64,000 nucleotides of DNA from Hysterium pulicare CBS 123377 (Eukaryota; Ascomycota; Dothideomycetes; Hysteriales; Hysteriaceae), in NCBI GenBank assembly GCA_000467715.1, contig AJFK01000645.1:124001-188000 (forward strand). Reading direction: 5' to 3'. The notes under the pieces are model-generated. The model had not been told where the DNA came from and made no database searches. It worked only from the letters and a program-made list of their open reading frames with translations. Below are positions 43,592 to 55,752 of this stretch, in pieces. The position numbers and the translations under genes are program-made. Every line of letters begins with the position of its first letter. The stretch's first letter is position 1.

Positions 43592-44305
43592 GATATCAGT
43601 ATCTAGGCATAGGGTTCTTGTAGAAGTCCTAAATTAAGGTCTTAAATATAAAAGTAAATTCCTCCTATGCATAAGTACACTATAACTTCTAGAGAACTTG
43701 CCTATAGCTACACGGCGATGACTTGTCTATATATAGTAACGCAGAAGCCAATTGTGCTCCGTATCAGGGTGGTAACTGACAATAATAGGCTTCCCAAAGC
43801 TCAATCCTGCATTGTACCACGATGGGAACTGATTTTGAAGGGTTTCCCACAGCTCGATTGTGATCGTCACAGCGACTAGTACGTCGTATAGCCCATTCTC
43901 CTCATATAGCTGTATAATCTTAAAGGTAGTGGTAAGCTTGATGTAGAAGGAATGTGAAAATAGTCTAAGCCCTTTTTCCAGGCGCGGGTAGATGCATTAT
44001 GCACAGTAAAGCATCTGGCCGTCCATGCAAGTCATCGGATAGCGGGAACCTTCGTCTGGCGGGGCCAGACGCATAACCAAAATTTCTCAAAGAAACGTCC
44101 ACTCCACAACACCACCACTTCGCAGACAAACACTGTTAATGCAACACACATAATTTGCTGTTTGTGAGCTAGCTACTGCTCTGAAGCATCGCGCATCACC
44201 TCAACATATCCATGAACCGACGCGTCATTCTTTCGACCGACTGCACGAACTACTGCATGATCAGACCCCAAAGACTGCCTCCATTGAACGATATCCGCTT
44301 TGAAT
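43592..44305. other. Spacer and leader of the F-box gene, with an overlapping upstream ORF
   Basis: No gene seen. An ATG at 44212 opens a 44-codon upstream frame (MNRRVILSTDC...) that ends at 44346, overlapping the proposed F-box start at 44306 in another frame. Confidence 0.45.
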
Positions 44306-47300
44306 ATGGAGATGCACGATGGAATACCGCTCTTCCCAAGACTTAGGTCATCACGGCATATAACGCAACCCTCTTCCTCCTCGGACGGTGATTCCAGTGA
44401 CGCTGAAGAGCTTAGAACTCATAGTTTCTGGACAGACGAATCTGTAAGTTCCATGACTCCTCCCCGCCCTTACTCCCGCAGACTCCCATATAATATCTCC
44501 TTGATTTTCTATTTCATACTATCATTGAACGGGCTGGCCTGAGTGTTTGCTAACAGTTACTGTCAGGTGCCCATGGGTCCTCATACTCCTCGCTCTCAGT
44601 CACGGCAGCAACCCCGGGGACGACGCGGACGCGGAGGTCAAACCCGAACACCTACTTGCGATCGTTACGAATCTTCCGATCCTACCGTTAGCCCTGGTCA
44701 GGCCGGTGAAGCTTCATCAACGCCTTCAGAGACTCTCTCCAACCCTTTCAACTCTCCAATCTTTTCCGGTAGAACAGGGCTCTCCCGACATCAGCGACGT
44801 GGCTCAGGCAATACTGGCTCAAACATTTCAGGTTCGCCGACGACGTCGAGGGCTCGTGAAAATACTAGTCCAAACTTCAGATACAGAGAGATAGAGCGGC
44901 TGCAGGCCCTAACTACAAGTTCACGAAATCCATCGCTCGGTGGTTTCGTGAACCCTCCAGCTTCTCGGTTTCACATTCAACCTCGAGCAGCTAGTAGTGA
45001 AAGCATCGAAAACCGCATGCCGCGCCTATTCTCCAGTGGAGGGCGGCAAGGTAATTCACTTTTCCGCAGTCCTTCTAGGGTAGGAAACAGCGGAAGAGAT
45101 GGCACGCAGAATAACTATGCAAATACTGCTTCTAGGCCCTTGGACCTCATGACTGGCCCTGAAAATTTCGACTCTTCCTTACCCAGACTATCTACTCCAT
45201 CGAATACCGAGAACCAACAAACAACCCTGTTCGGTCCACTCAATACTTCACTAGACAATCCTACGGCCGATACTGCGAGAGGCCACGCTATGGATGAGTA
45301 CATGGCCGACTTGATGGAGCTTTCAGAGTCGGATGATCAACTCATAGTGCTCTCCCCACAATTACGACCTTGGGGTCTAAATCTATCCTCGAACGAGGAA
45401 GCGAAGATACTGTCACGACTAAGAGCCATGAAACGTCCCAGAGAAAGGAGTGATGGTAATTTCACCAACGAAAAGACTCTGCTGAAAGCTTTGGATAAGA
45501 AAGGCGCAATTGCTATGCTTCTTTATTTCAGTGAGAATGCTAACCCTGACGCCAATGATGTATGGCCCAACATCCGCGATGCGTCCAAGCTCCCAGCCCG
45601 CTACTACCGGGTCGTCAGGGATACTGGAGATGCTGCGGCTGAACCGGACAAATGGAAGGGTTTCGGTTTCAGAGAGTCCCTTAGGCCTAGTAAGATTCTG
45701 AAATTGAAGCTGAAGTCACATCACCTAATCCAGAAAGATGTCACTTGGCCAGCCAGGGTTTTGCCCACCGAGTTGTATGAAGAGATTACAAGATATCTAT
45801 CACGCGATGATGTCAAATCCATGCGACTAGTCTGCAAAGAATTTGACAGACATGTTTCGCAGGTTCTCTTCCAGACAGTGGTTGTTCCATTTAACACAGA
45901 AATCTATGGAATGCTTGGCACGGAACATAAACTGGATATCAAAGGGAAAAAGAAAGTCAAGGTCGAAAACAACAAGTCGCTACCTTGGAAGAACGCCAAT
46001 GGCGACGACGTCTATAATGGCCATGGTCTAGATGTTTTCAGAGGCTTTGGCCCACATATTCGTCGGTATGGTATGAGCTTTGATGTTAATGAAGGTATGT
46101 ACAACATTATCCTGGTCTTCAAGAAAAGTTTCTAACATTGCTAGATTCACTTACAAGGCCGCCATGGAAAGATCTAACTCAAAGCCACGTTAGCTTTTGG
46201 GGCAGTTACGATTGGCCTTTCCAAGAGTATCGAAGATTTGAAGACGTAGCCGGGCTGGAGCTTGCAGCAGACGAGACTCCCAAAATGAAGACGGCATTTT
46301 CCATGCTTGACAAGGTCCAAGAGCTCGCTTTATCAGTCGACAGTGGTCTTGGCTGGTTGAATGGTCCAGACAAATCCATCCGTGCCCGAATACTCCAAAG
46401 ACCACCCGACGTATTCGGGTTATCGAAGGATGTCCTAGATCGCAAGATCCAAGCCCAAAACGAGCTGTGGGACTATATTAACGCTTGCCACCTTTCTGCA
46501 GGATCCGACATAAAACTAGCCAATCTATATCGCATGGATATGAACCGTTCCCTCTCCGAATTCCAGGAAAGCAATATGATCCCAGCGGATCAACCGCATA
46601 CTCCTTTCTTGGACTCACATCTCATCACTGAGGCTATACCTCATGATTCTCCAGACATCCAAGTACCTTCTTTCGATGACCCCGACTTGCTCGAGCGTTT
46701 TGTTGATATGCAGACGCCGTCTACAGCTGGGATGCTGTACTCATCAAGTTCCGTACCGACTGATGCCGGGCAGTTGCGAAGTTCACTCATTCCCTCACAG
46801 CTGACCAAAGCACAAAGAGAATGGCTTTTAGAAACCGAATGGGCACAGCGCGCATTTGTCGCCTCTTATATGCTCGCCATCATCGATAATCCGAGAACAT
46901 TCGCAAGCGTCCATACTCTGACCATTTCTCGACTCTCAAGTCGATATATCTCGATGCTCTGCCGAAATGACTTTTGGGATGCACTGCCAACGCTCAGGAA
47001 CGTTACCATTCAAGTGGTTCCAGATTGGCGCACCGTCGTCAAAGATGAAGCTGGATTTGTGGAGACACCGAGAGTTTCCCCGATCTATGCCATTAACCCA
47101 TTCTATCGAATACTGAGCGAAATGATAAGCCCACGCAGTAATATCAAAACCCTTATTGTTGGCTGGGCGGCTGGAGGGGAACATGCTGAAGGGTTGCACG
47201 CAAGGAATAAACACATATTGCCGGCCCCGTTGTTGCGTAGCAACGACGCACTGAGTCTTCATCCAAGCGAACCTCCTGAGCAATTATTGGGCTTGCCGTT

Positions 47301-48261
47301 TGTCGAACAGCTTACAATGAAGAATTGCTGGATCACACCTCCTGCGCTCTTGGACTTTGTTAAGAAGCACGACAAGCTCAGCCTGAAAAAGTTGGTTCTC
47401 AACTCGGTATCACTGACCGCTATGCCAAGAACAGCCCCAAACCACAACCAACAGCACTTTGGCAACAATGTGCTTGCTGCCGCCTTGGTACACCTGCAAC
47501 ACCAGAACAATGCTCAAGGCGGGGGCCAACAAAATCCAATTAACTTCATTGGGCAAGGTCAGAATCACTTACAAGCACTACAAACGCAGATAAACAACTT
47601 GCAGGCACAGCATACGGCACATGCAGCAGCACAGGTGGTGCAACTACAAGCACAATTACAAACTCTCTTGCAGTTCCAAGGCTTACTTCAAAACAACCCA
47701 AACAACCACGGTGGTGGAATGCCAATGAATCCACCAGGAGCGATACAGCCTCCCCAGCAGCAAAATGCTCCTCAAGCTGCAGTTCGTATGGAGCATCGTC
47801 TTGGTTCGTGGCCTTCCGTTCTCGACATTATATCTCCTGGCCAGAGTCTGAAACACTTTGGCTCTGAGCATAGCAATGCAAACGAAGAGCGAGAAACAAA
47901 CCTCAAGACCATCGAATTAATCTCTTGCGGCTACGTCCGTCTTCAACACGCGCCCATTGACCAACTTCCTCTCGAAACAGCTAACTTTCATATTCGCGAC
48001 CCACATTTTACCAAAAAATACAGTGCACTATCCTCGGCAATGATGTCATGTAAAGATTCGTTGCTTGGTGAGATTATTCAGGAGTCCGACGCTATGGAGA
48101 TGACGGCATTAAATACAGCCTGGCTCTTGACGGTGGGTTGGTCTGACTTGGAGGAAGCTAAAGCGGCCGAATTTGATGGCTTATTGCCAGGTGGTACCGG
48201 TCGATTCTCCGGTGTCATTCGGGATACTGATCGTCAAACCGCTGTCAACTCGGCGACTTAA
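44306..48261 (+). CDS. Large F-box protein with Gln/Asn-rich insertion, 1260 aa
   Basis: Exons 44306-44443, 44567-46094 and 46145-48261; introns of 123 nt (gtaagt...tgtcag) and 50 nt (gtatgt...tgctag). Residues 1-250 are disordered and Ser/Arg/Pro-rich, with an RGRRGRGG box (about residue 65). An F-box lies at about residue 455: VLPTELYEEITRYLSRDDVK then SMRLVCKEFDRHVSQVLFQT. Behind it are about 300 residues with the look of leucine-rich/solenoid substrate-binding repeats (FASVHTLTISRLSSRYISML, LRNVTIQVV, EQLTMKNCWITPPALLDFV, LKKLVLNSVSL). A Gln/His/Asn-rich insertion (HLQHQNNAQGGGQQN ...) interrupts this part near residues 1000-1090. F-box proteins recruit substrates to SCF ubiquitin ligases through Skp1. 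The target is unknown. The first ATG is a choice; an upstream exon is possible. Confidence 0.83.
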
Positions 48262-48915
48262 GCCATGCCTTCTCCTCCATGAATGTTTGGGCGTTCAGAC
48301 TTACATTAAGCAACAGAAACCGGATGCACCCACCACTGGTGGATCTAGTGTACTGATACTGGTCTTAGACGCCAATTTCTAGCCAGTACTCTGATTACAT
48401 CTTCGCGGCTGAGAAAAGTCGCTCTCACATTCAGTCTGTATAACTAATGTACCTATGCATCGGCATTGGGATTGCTGGATTGGCGTTATGGTAGGAAATG
48501 AACGACCAAAGGCGGATGTTGGGCTTCCCGTGTCATACAGCTATTGACATGATGCATGGTGGCCTTTCTTTTCTACTTCTTTGACCTTGAGCGGAACTAT
48601 TAGACTTTTTCAAAGCCGCGAGGCACGATTAATAATAATGGCGGTATTTTGGAGCGAGAGCATCGAAGGAATACCTGAGAAGTGTGTTTATCTTTGTGAT
48701 TGCATCTTAGACAACGATTATTACGATGAAAGATCATTCGTGATCAATTCTCAGTACTGGACCTTTTACTGTGGTAATATTTCGTGGCTGCTTAGCACGT
48801 GATGAACAATTAGCCGAGCGGATTCTCTTGGCGCACACCAAAGTGCAGAATCTAAGACGACCTCCGACAATACCAATACGAACGCTCACCCTGTTTCCAC
48901 CACCACACCGTCGCC
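48262..48915. other. Spacer and promoter of the ribosomal protein gene
   Basis: No supported gene. The last 60 bases (ctcaccctgtttccaccaccac) form a pyrimidine-rich leader, as is common in fungal ribosomal protein genes. Confidence 0.5.
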
Positions 48916-50059
48916 ATGGGAAGGGTTATCAGGAACCAGCGTAAAGGTCGCGGCTCCATTTTCACGGCCAATACTCGCTTGAACAAGGCCCCCGCTCTAT
49001 TTCGCACACTCGACTACGTACGTCAATCTCACGATGCTGGACAAACCCGACAAAATCTATGGCATTGGGGCTAATAAGGACGCAGGCCGAGCGCAATGGA
49101 TATATTCGAGGTGTTGTAAAGGAGATTGTCCATGATTCTGGCCGTGGTGAGTACTGCCATGACTTCAAGCGTTCTAAGTGCACCTCTAATCTCGAATTTT
49201 GACTATAGGCGCGCCTCTCGCAAAGGTTGTCTTCAGAAACGTACGAACGGATTGAAATCCCTCTCATCATCGTCGATCAACTCGCTCATGATTTTAACAG
49301 CCATACCGATTCAAACTGAACACCGAAACATTCATCGCCAATGAGGGCATGTACACTGGCCAGGTCAGTTGGAGGAAATGACGGACATCGATTAGACTCA
49401 AGTAAAGACTGACACGAATAAGTTCATCTATGCTGGCAAGCACGCCGCTCTCACTATCGGCAACGTCCTCCCTCTCGCCTCCGTTCCCGAAGGTACTGTC
49501 CTCAGCAACGTCGAAGACAAGTCTGGAGACCGTGGTGCGCTTGGCCGTACATCTGGCAACTACGTGACTGGTGCGTTCAATTGTCATGACCTTTTATGTG
49601 AGAGAGTATAACGTCTAATTGGATATGCAGTCATCGGCCACAACTTTGATGAGGGCAAGACCCGCGTCAAGCTTCCCAGCGGTGCCAAGAAGGTCCTCCC
49701 TAACAGTGCACGAGGCATGGTGGGTATTGTAGCAGGAGGTGGACGTACAGACAAGCCTCTCTTGAAAGCATCGAGGGCTAAGCATAAAGTATGTTTCCCG
49801 TCTCTTCGTACAAAATTCTGACTACCGTCCTGGACACGACTGATACCTTCTTTTCCAGTTCGCCGCCAAGCGCAATTCTTGGCCCAAGACCCGTGGTGTA
49901 GCCATGAACCCAGTCGACCATCCTCACGGTGGTGGTAACCACCAGCATATCGGTAAAGCCTCTACAATTTCACGAGAAGCCGCACAAGGTCAAAAGGCCG
50001 GTCTCATTGCGGCCCGGCGGACAGGTCTATTGCGGGGTACACAGAAAACGAAGGAGTAA
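48916..50059 (+). CDS. RPL2: Large-subunit ribosomal protein uL2 (yeast Rpl2, L8), 254 aa
   Basis: Seven exons: 48916-49017, 49086-49146, 49209-49240, 49301-49363, 49423-49570, 49631-49788 and 49859-50059. The joined protein is exactly 254 aa, the family's standard length: it begins [20 protein letters not shown] and ends [20 protein letters not shown] plus the usual [13 protein letters not shown]. Conserved parts include [30 protein letters not shown] and [18 protein letters not shown] near the peptidyl-transferase centre. It sits in the large ribosomal subunit and is essential for subunit joining and peptide bond formation. Six short introns packed into 1.1 kb make this one of the most intron-rich genes in the window. 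All junctions are GT-AG; introns are 58-70 nt. Confidence 0.97.
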
Positions 50060-50430
50060 AGCGGATGCTGCTTGTGCTGAACTGGTATTCTCATACTACT
50101 ACTTTTTTGTGGGGATGATAGGGGCGTTTATGATAAGCTGAGCATCCTCCTTTTCAAGGAAAAGGATTCATGATAGGGCCTTGTGGAATACAGATCAAAA
50201 ATTGCATCTCAGGTTTGAAATTGCTCTGTTGTGAGGTTGTCTAAGGACAGCTATGTTTTGTTTCCTTTTTCCAAGTAACGAATACGCCAAGCACTAGCGG
50301 ACACCAACGTTCAGGTCCGTACATCAAGTGCTTGCTGTTGAGTCGTTCCAGTAGAGCAGTAAGGCCCAAGGCTTGCTCCTCGTTTCCCACTGATCAACCA
50401 CGTTTTGATACATGCCTGGTGGCCACCAAA
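50060..50430. other. Convergent 3' spacer between uL2 and apc4
   Basis: Both flanking genes end here. No gene seen. Confidence 0.6.
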
Positions 50431-53393
50431 TCACATCCCAAAATCATCTATCATCTCAATATCGCTATCGTCCTCCGCCTCTTCACTCTCCATGTCCCCG
50501 CTTCCACCATCGCCTTTCTTTGCCTTGCCTTCCTTGAAATCTAGATCCAGCACCCGATAATGTCGTCTATCCTCGCCCAACACGACCAAGGCTCTCCTTC
50601 CCTTGCGTCCATTAACAACGAGCTTCACCGGTTGGAATTTATCTTCAGACGAAGTGTCGAAGATATGCTTCATGTACGGTTTAAGCTGTTCTGGGGTCGA
50701 GAGGTCTGCTTTTCCACGGGAGGAAAGAGAGATGGGTGATCCTGCTGGTAAGGCTGATGTGGAAAGAGAAGGGTTTGGGATGGGATTGTAGGGGAGTGTG
50801 CTCGAATTAACGTGTTGAGATGGAGAGGTGCGTTTTTGAGGGTGATGGGGATTGTAGGGGATGGAGAGGATATAAGAGAGGTTTTGTGTGGCGCGGACAA
50901 GGATAAGAAGGGAGATGTCATCTGCAAATTTGAGGTCCAAAACGGTTGACGAGGGACCGAAGTTCAGGGTTGTTGTTGCGGCCGTGTGGATAGATCGCGG
51001 GATTGAATCGAGGATCGGTTCGTGGGTTATGAGGTGGAGATGGACTTGAGGGAGCCTGTCAGTCCTCTGGCTTGATCTGAAGAAAGTAATTGAACGAGGA
51101 AGTTATGATTTACCTTGACTCATTGCCTCCTTCATGACAACACCGATATAAGTAGTCACATCATCCGTCCCACCCAAAGTCTCATCGAGGGTCAGCCGGT
51201 CGAAACCCAGATCACTCTTACCTTTCTTTTTCCCTTCACGACCCATATTTCTGGGAGAAGAAAGTAGCTTTCTCACCTCGTACACCATGCGTACATCCCT
51301 GGCTTCACTAGCCTCACCCTCCTCAAGTACGATCCCGCAATTTATGCTCGTACTTGACGCTTGCCATGATGAAAATTGTTGGAGTAGCTTTCCACAACGC
51401 ATACCAAGCTGCCTGTTCATATAATCCAGACACAGTGCTTCTTCGTTGGATTTTGCACCTTCCTTGAACCAATCAATGGCTTTTCTCGTTTCGTCATAGT
51501 CAATACTTTCTATGCTTTTGCTTCCCTGCGGTAGGTCCTTTTCAAGCCTGAGGAAAGACGCCAACTCGCTCTTCGTCAAAGAATGCTGAATATATTCCAA
51601 CAGTGGTCCATAATCGATACCTGGATCTCGATTCTCCACATCCTCTCTGCTCTGACTCCCCGGCGTCGTTCCCTCGAGATCGATTTCGTAGCGAAGCCAT
51701 CTGGAGAAAACACCGAATTGGCGTTTCTCATCGCCAGCGTATAGTAGAACAGTGTGTCCGACCAACCTCAGACAGTTTATAATGTCGAGGATGTTGGTGA
51801 GCTCTTGCACGGGGACGTTGAAGATGCTCAGTGCTTCGTCATATTTGGCTAGGCCACGAAGCCTGCTAATCACAATGCTGCAGCGGTCGAGGGCAGGGAG
51901 AAGATTTTCATGGATGAGGGAGATGACATTGGAGAGGTTGGTTGTTACGGCGTGGTCCCAGCGTTTATGGCCCTAGCAACGTTTGAGCAAGATTGGGATT
52001 GCAAAGAGCATTAGATTTCATCGTGGTGAACGTACACTTTCCGTTAATTCGTCAACCAACCATTCTTTGATTATGGGTGGGCAGGATCCAGTACACGCCA
52101 AATGGTACAGATTTGTGACTATATCGCCTTCGCTTTTCTCCTCCAGCGTCTCTGTTACGTTTCGGATGAACTTTGAAGGAAGGTCTTGTGACTGATTCCA
52201 AAATGTGCGGATGCGCTGAAGGCATTGGTCAATATTAAGAAGGAGGTTTTGTAGCTGTGTTGTCTTCGACGCAATTAGATGCAGGTAAATGCCCGCAGAC
52301 GGAATGAATTTGAGTGTTAAGGGCACCAGTGCAAGCTTCATGCTCTCCCGGGACTTCTCCAACTCCTTCGAGGGCGTGCCTGACGATGGGTTTTTTTCTT
52401 TAATTTCCATCAACAGTCCATGGCTGCAGCTATAAGGATGGCTTGCATGTACAAGTGGTTGATATGATTCGATAGGCCATTCTATCGGTAACCGGACATT
52501 GACTATTCTTAGCGAATCATAGATGGTAGGGTTGACGGTTCCATCATCCGTGCATCGGATTAATGTATCCACGGCATTGTGATCCTTCAAATGATGTGAG
52601 TGAAAGATAGCATCAACTTGAGCCTGGGAATTGAAGGCTCCCGTATCTGGCTGCATAGCTCTGGCGAAGGGCGTAGTCGGTGGCAATGGCAAGGGAGGAA
52701 GTTTTGGGAGCAGAGCCTCCATATCTGTAAGAGCCAATTGATTAGGGAGGTCGGGGGCCATATCCAGGGCCTGGAGATCAGGCTGGCGCTGGAGGAAGTC
52801 ATCTAGAGTAGTATCATCCTTGAGTGAGTCCCAGTCATCAGTCGTAGTAGTGGTGAAATCCAATTTGGTTACGCTCTCTCCATTTTTCTTTTTCGGAACG
52901 CCGGTTCTGGCCTTAACAGCGTCGACATCAATGAAATTGACGCCCCAACCAATGCAGCGGATTCGGCTACTTCCAGGGACTTGAGATGGAAGTGGCATAT
53001 CCTTCTGCAAGATCTTGCCCGTCTCAGCGGAAATGATGTCCACTAGGCCATCGCTCCAAGCAATGGCAATTGACTGGCCTACGTGTTTGATGTTAGCAGT
53101 TGTCAAAACGGTAGCTCTGTATTGTAGGTAAGGAATTTTGTGGTCAGAAATTGACTACGCCAGATTACAATACCATTGAATTTCCAGCAGATACAATCAA
53201 TGTTGCTGCTAGCGTTCTTCCGTCTCATGCCAAAGGCTCTCTGTCCATTGATCCTGTAGACATCTAAATTTTCTTCTTCAGTAACCACGGCGACGAGATC
53301 CATAGTCGGACAGTAAGCTATCAAATGCGCCTGAATAGGCTGCAGCAATATTTTTTCGGCTTGCTGCAGCATTTTTGGTGCTGTGGACTCCAT
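50431..53393 (-). CDS. apc4: Anaphase-promoting complex subunit 4 (Apc4), 911 aa
   Basis: Exons 53393-53174, 53078-52036, 51972-51114 and 51044-50431, with introns of 95, 63 and 69 nt, total 911 aa. The start MESTAPKMLQQAEKILLQPI was preferred because the open frame further upstream has no ATG. Residues about 15-110 form the N-terminal WD40-type region (AHLIAYCPTMDLVAVVTEEE, DCICWKFNGQSIAIAWSDG, VDIISAETGKIL). The helical Apc4 long domain lies in the middle: LQNLLLNIDQCLQRIRTFW, ACTGSCPPIIKEWLVDELTE, GHKRWDHAVTTNLSNVISLI, then ENLLPALDRCSIVISRLRGL. A beta-rich C-terminal part ends in an acidic tail (ESEEAEDDSDIEMIDDFGM). Apc4 is a scaffold of the nuclear APC/C ubiquitin ligase that drives exit from mitosis. 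The last acceptor (ctcaag) was chosen because the nearer acag leads to a stop. Confidence 0.88.
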
Positions 53394-54061
53394 GAAGGGC
53401 GGACGGCGAGGAATGGTGGAGCATGAACGATATTGATGGTTTGGTGTTTTTGGGGTTGGAGTCGCGTCACGCAGGCTCGTTGTTTGACAACATAGAATTT
53501 TGGCTGCAAACAATCATCAAAATCGCTCCATGAAGGTGAGTCGTGAACAGTGATTCGTATTACCTGATCGAGGTAGGCGAGATTACGGAGAATGATCACG
53601 TGAATAGGGAGTTGGAAACGTCACGCAAGTGGACAAGCAGTTTGGTTGGCCCTCAAGCCCTCGAGCCCACATCGACCAGAATAATAGTCATTTAATTGCG
53701 ATTGAAGTCTCGTCCATTCCGGCTCTCCAGGACGAGGAATATGTAGTACAAGCCGCCATATTCAATATTCCCGCCCGATGCTAAACGCCTTAATGCTTCA
53801 TGCGATAGCAATAGCAATACATCCCAACGCCATAAGCCTCTCATAGCCTTTTCATGATTAAGGATCAACGCCGCTGCCCAACCCTCCCATGATTGATCCG
53901 TCTAAAAGCGAACATCAGACAACCGCCCAGCCAGCCGTGCGGAATGCAGCAACCTCGTCTTACGGCTCTCGGACCTCGATATGTACAGAACACGCTGTCG
54001 TCCGGAATATAGCGTGCAGATGAAAAACTAAAATTGAGATAGGATGAAGCGAAAAGAGATC
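53394..54061. other. Spacer between apc4 promoter and NIPA 3' end
   Basis: No gene seen; apc4 promoter at left, 3' flank of the transporter at right. Confidence 0.5.
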
Positions 54062-55752
54062 TCACCGATCCCCTTTCATGCTTGTCCGTACCGCCTCTTT
54101 CTTGTCATTCGCGTTTGAACCACTAGGTCTACCATTTGCATCTCTAACTTCTTCGTCGAAGCTCGTCCGCTTGCCACCATGTTCAGCTTCATCCGAATCT
54201 TCGGCTAGATCACCGAGTTCGAAGTTCTGATTCTCCACATCGTAATCGCGCATAAAAGCCTGCCGCTCTCCAGCACTATTCCTTGCGCTGCCGTTGCCGG
54301 CAAGGAATGGACTCCTAAATGCACCCTCTATACTTCTTCTTGCTTGCATGCTTCGACGCGTGGTGAAGCCAGCGATACCATCAGTAGGTGGAGCATCACT
54401 GAAACGACTGCCCAATTCATTCCTCCCGTCCGGATCTGCCCGGGAGAGATTGAGGAGGTAGACGCCAGAGAAAATAATAAGGAAACCACAGAGGAGGGAT
54501 ATGGTGTTTACGGCGGATGTTGTGTTAAAGCCTCGGAACAGGAGGAAAGATGCGATGAGGGTGCATGTTGTAAATGTTACGTAGTATAAAGGGTTAACAC
54601 TTTTCAAGTCAGTATCTCCCATGTCAAGAGCTAACCGGGGGATATGCCATACATGTTGGTCGAAAATTGACTCAGTGCTTTGTTGAAGTAGTTCATCTGA
54701 ACAAGAATGCAAACGACTATGACAATAACAAATACGTATGTCGATGGGTGAGTAAACTGATTATTCCCCGCAAACGTCATTTTCAGCGCAATGCCGAACG
54801 CCTTGACAGCCATGATTGAGACGGATCCCGTTGTGGAGCAGATAGAGAGATAGATTAGGGGATTCTTGCGGCCGTACTTGGGGGAGATCTTGTATATCAT
54901 AATGCTGGAGAAAACGGCGACAAATGCGCAGTAAAAGAGAAAGCCTAGTACGCCAAAAATTAGCTAAATTTACTGCCAAACTGGAAAGGATGTTAGAGAA
55001 GACATACCTGGCTGTATTGCAAAGTTGAGAATTTCGTCAATAGAATCGACATCCTTGTCGGGCGGCGCATGTAGGACTATAATGACGGATCCGATTAGAC
55101 ATATTGCGCATCCTATCTTTCCGAGCAGTCCTAATTGTTCCTTGAGAAAATATGAACCTAAGACGGCGCTGGTAGTGGTTATCAGCTAGATGTTCGCAAA
55201 GAATATGGTATACGCACCCAATGAGTACGCTCAGCGCTCCCAGAGGCGTTACTAAAATTGCCGGTGCAAATGCATACGCCGCGAAATTAAAAATCTCTCC
55301 GAGCACCACTGAAGCAAGTCAGCGACGCATCCAATGTGGTTGGGAAAATGCCGCGCACTGGTTACAATGCCTGCCCACCATGTAGGACTACGGAGGTATG
55401 AGAAGCCATCTCCCTCAAATCCAAGTTTTGCTGCTGCTTCATTTAATCCCTACACCACGAATCTATCAGTTCTGGACGAGGCGGGAAGGCTTTTGTGTGG
55501 AGAGCGGGTGGAGAACTCTAGGGAGCAATCAATGTAGGAGCGCGGACCTTTTTTGTGATAACAAAACTCGAGCCTGCGATCATGTCTATCAGCAAAATGT
55601 TCATGAAGGCATTGCGCCTAAGTGAACGTACCAATTGCCAGCGATGACGTTATAGCGAGCATTAAACCCACATATCTGTCCTATCGTCAGCATCTTCATC
55701 CCAAGCGGAGCATATTCGCGCTTCGAGTTGTGGCATACTTGTCTTCAACCAT
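54062..55752 (-). CDS. NIPA-family magnesium transporter, 418 aa, eight exons
   Basis: Exons: 55752-55739, 55675-55632, 55573-55548, 55449-55359, 55308-55218, 55168-55008, 54944-54653 and 54599-54062. All phases agree and the total is 418 aa. The N-terminus [20 protein letters not shown] then [18 protein letters not shown] is diagnostic of NIPA/DUF803 proteins, as are [40 protein letters not shown] and [20 protein letters not shown]. About nine membrane helices fill residues 1-300. The C-terminal 120 residues are a polar cytosolic tail with acidic ([13 protein letters not shown]) and basic parts. The family moves Mg2+ across plasma or endosomal membranes. The first three exons are only 14, 44 and 26 nt, which would defeat simple gene finding. 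An intron donor gtgcgc (55358) is used rather than the nearer gtaacc because only it keeps the frame. Confidence 0.92.

Noticed and set aside
34071-44000. Possible biosynthetic gene cluster around the laccase
   Set aside because: No polyketide synthase, peptide synthetase, terpene cyclase, P450 or cluster-type transporter lies nearby; neighbours are kinases and orphans.
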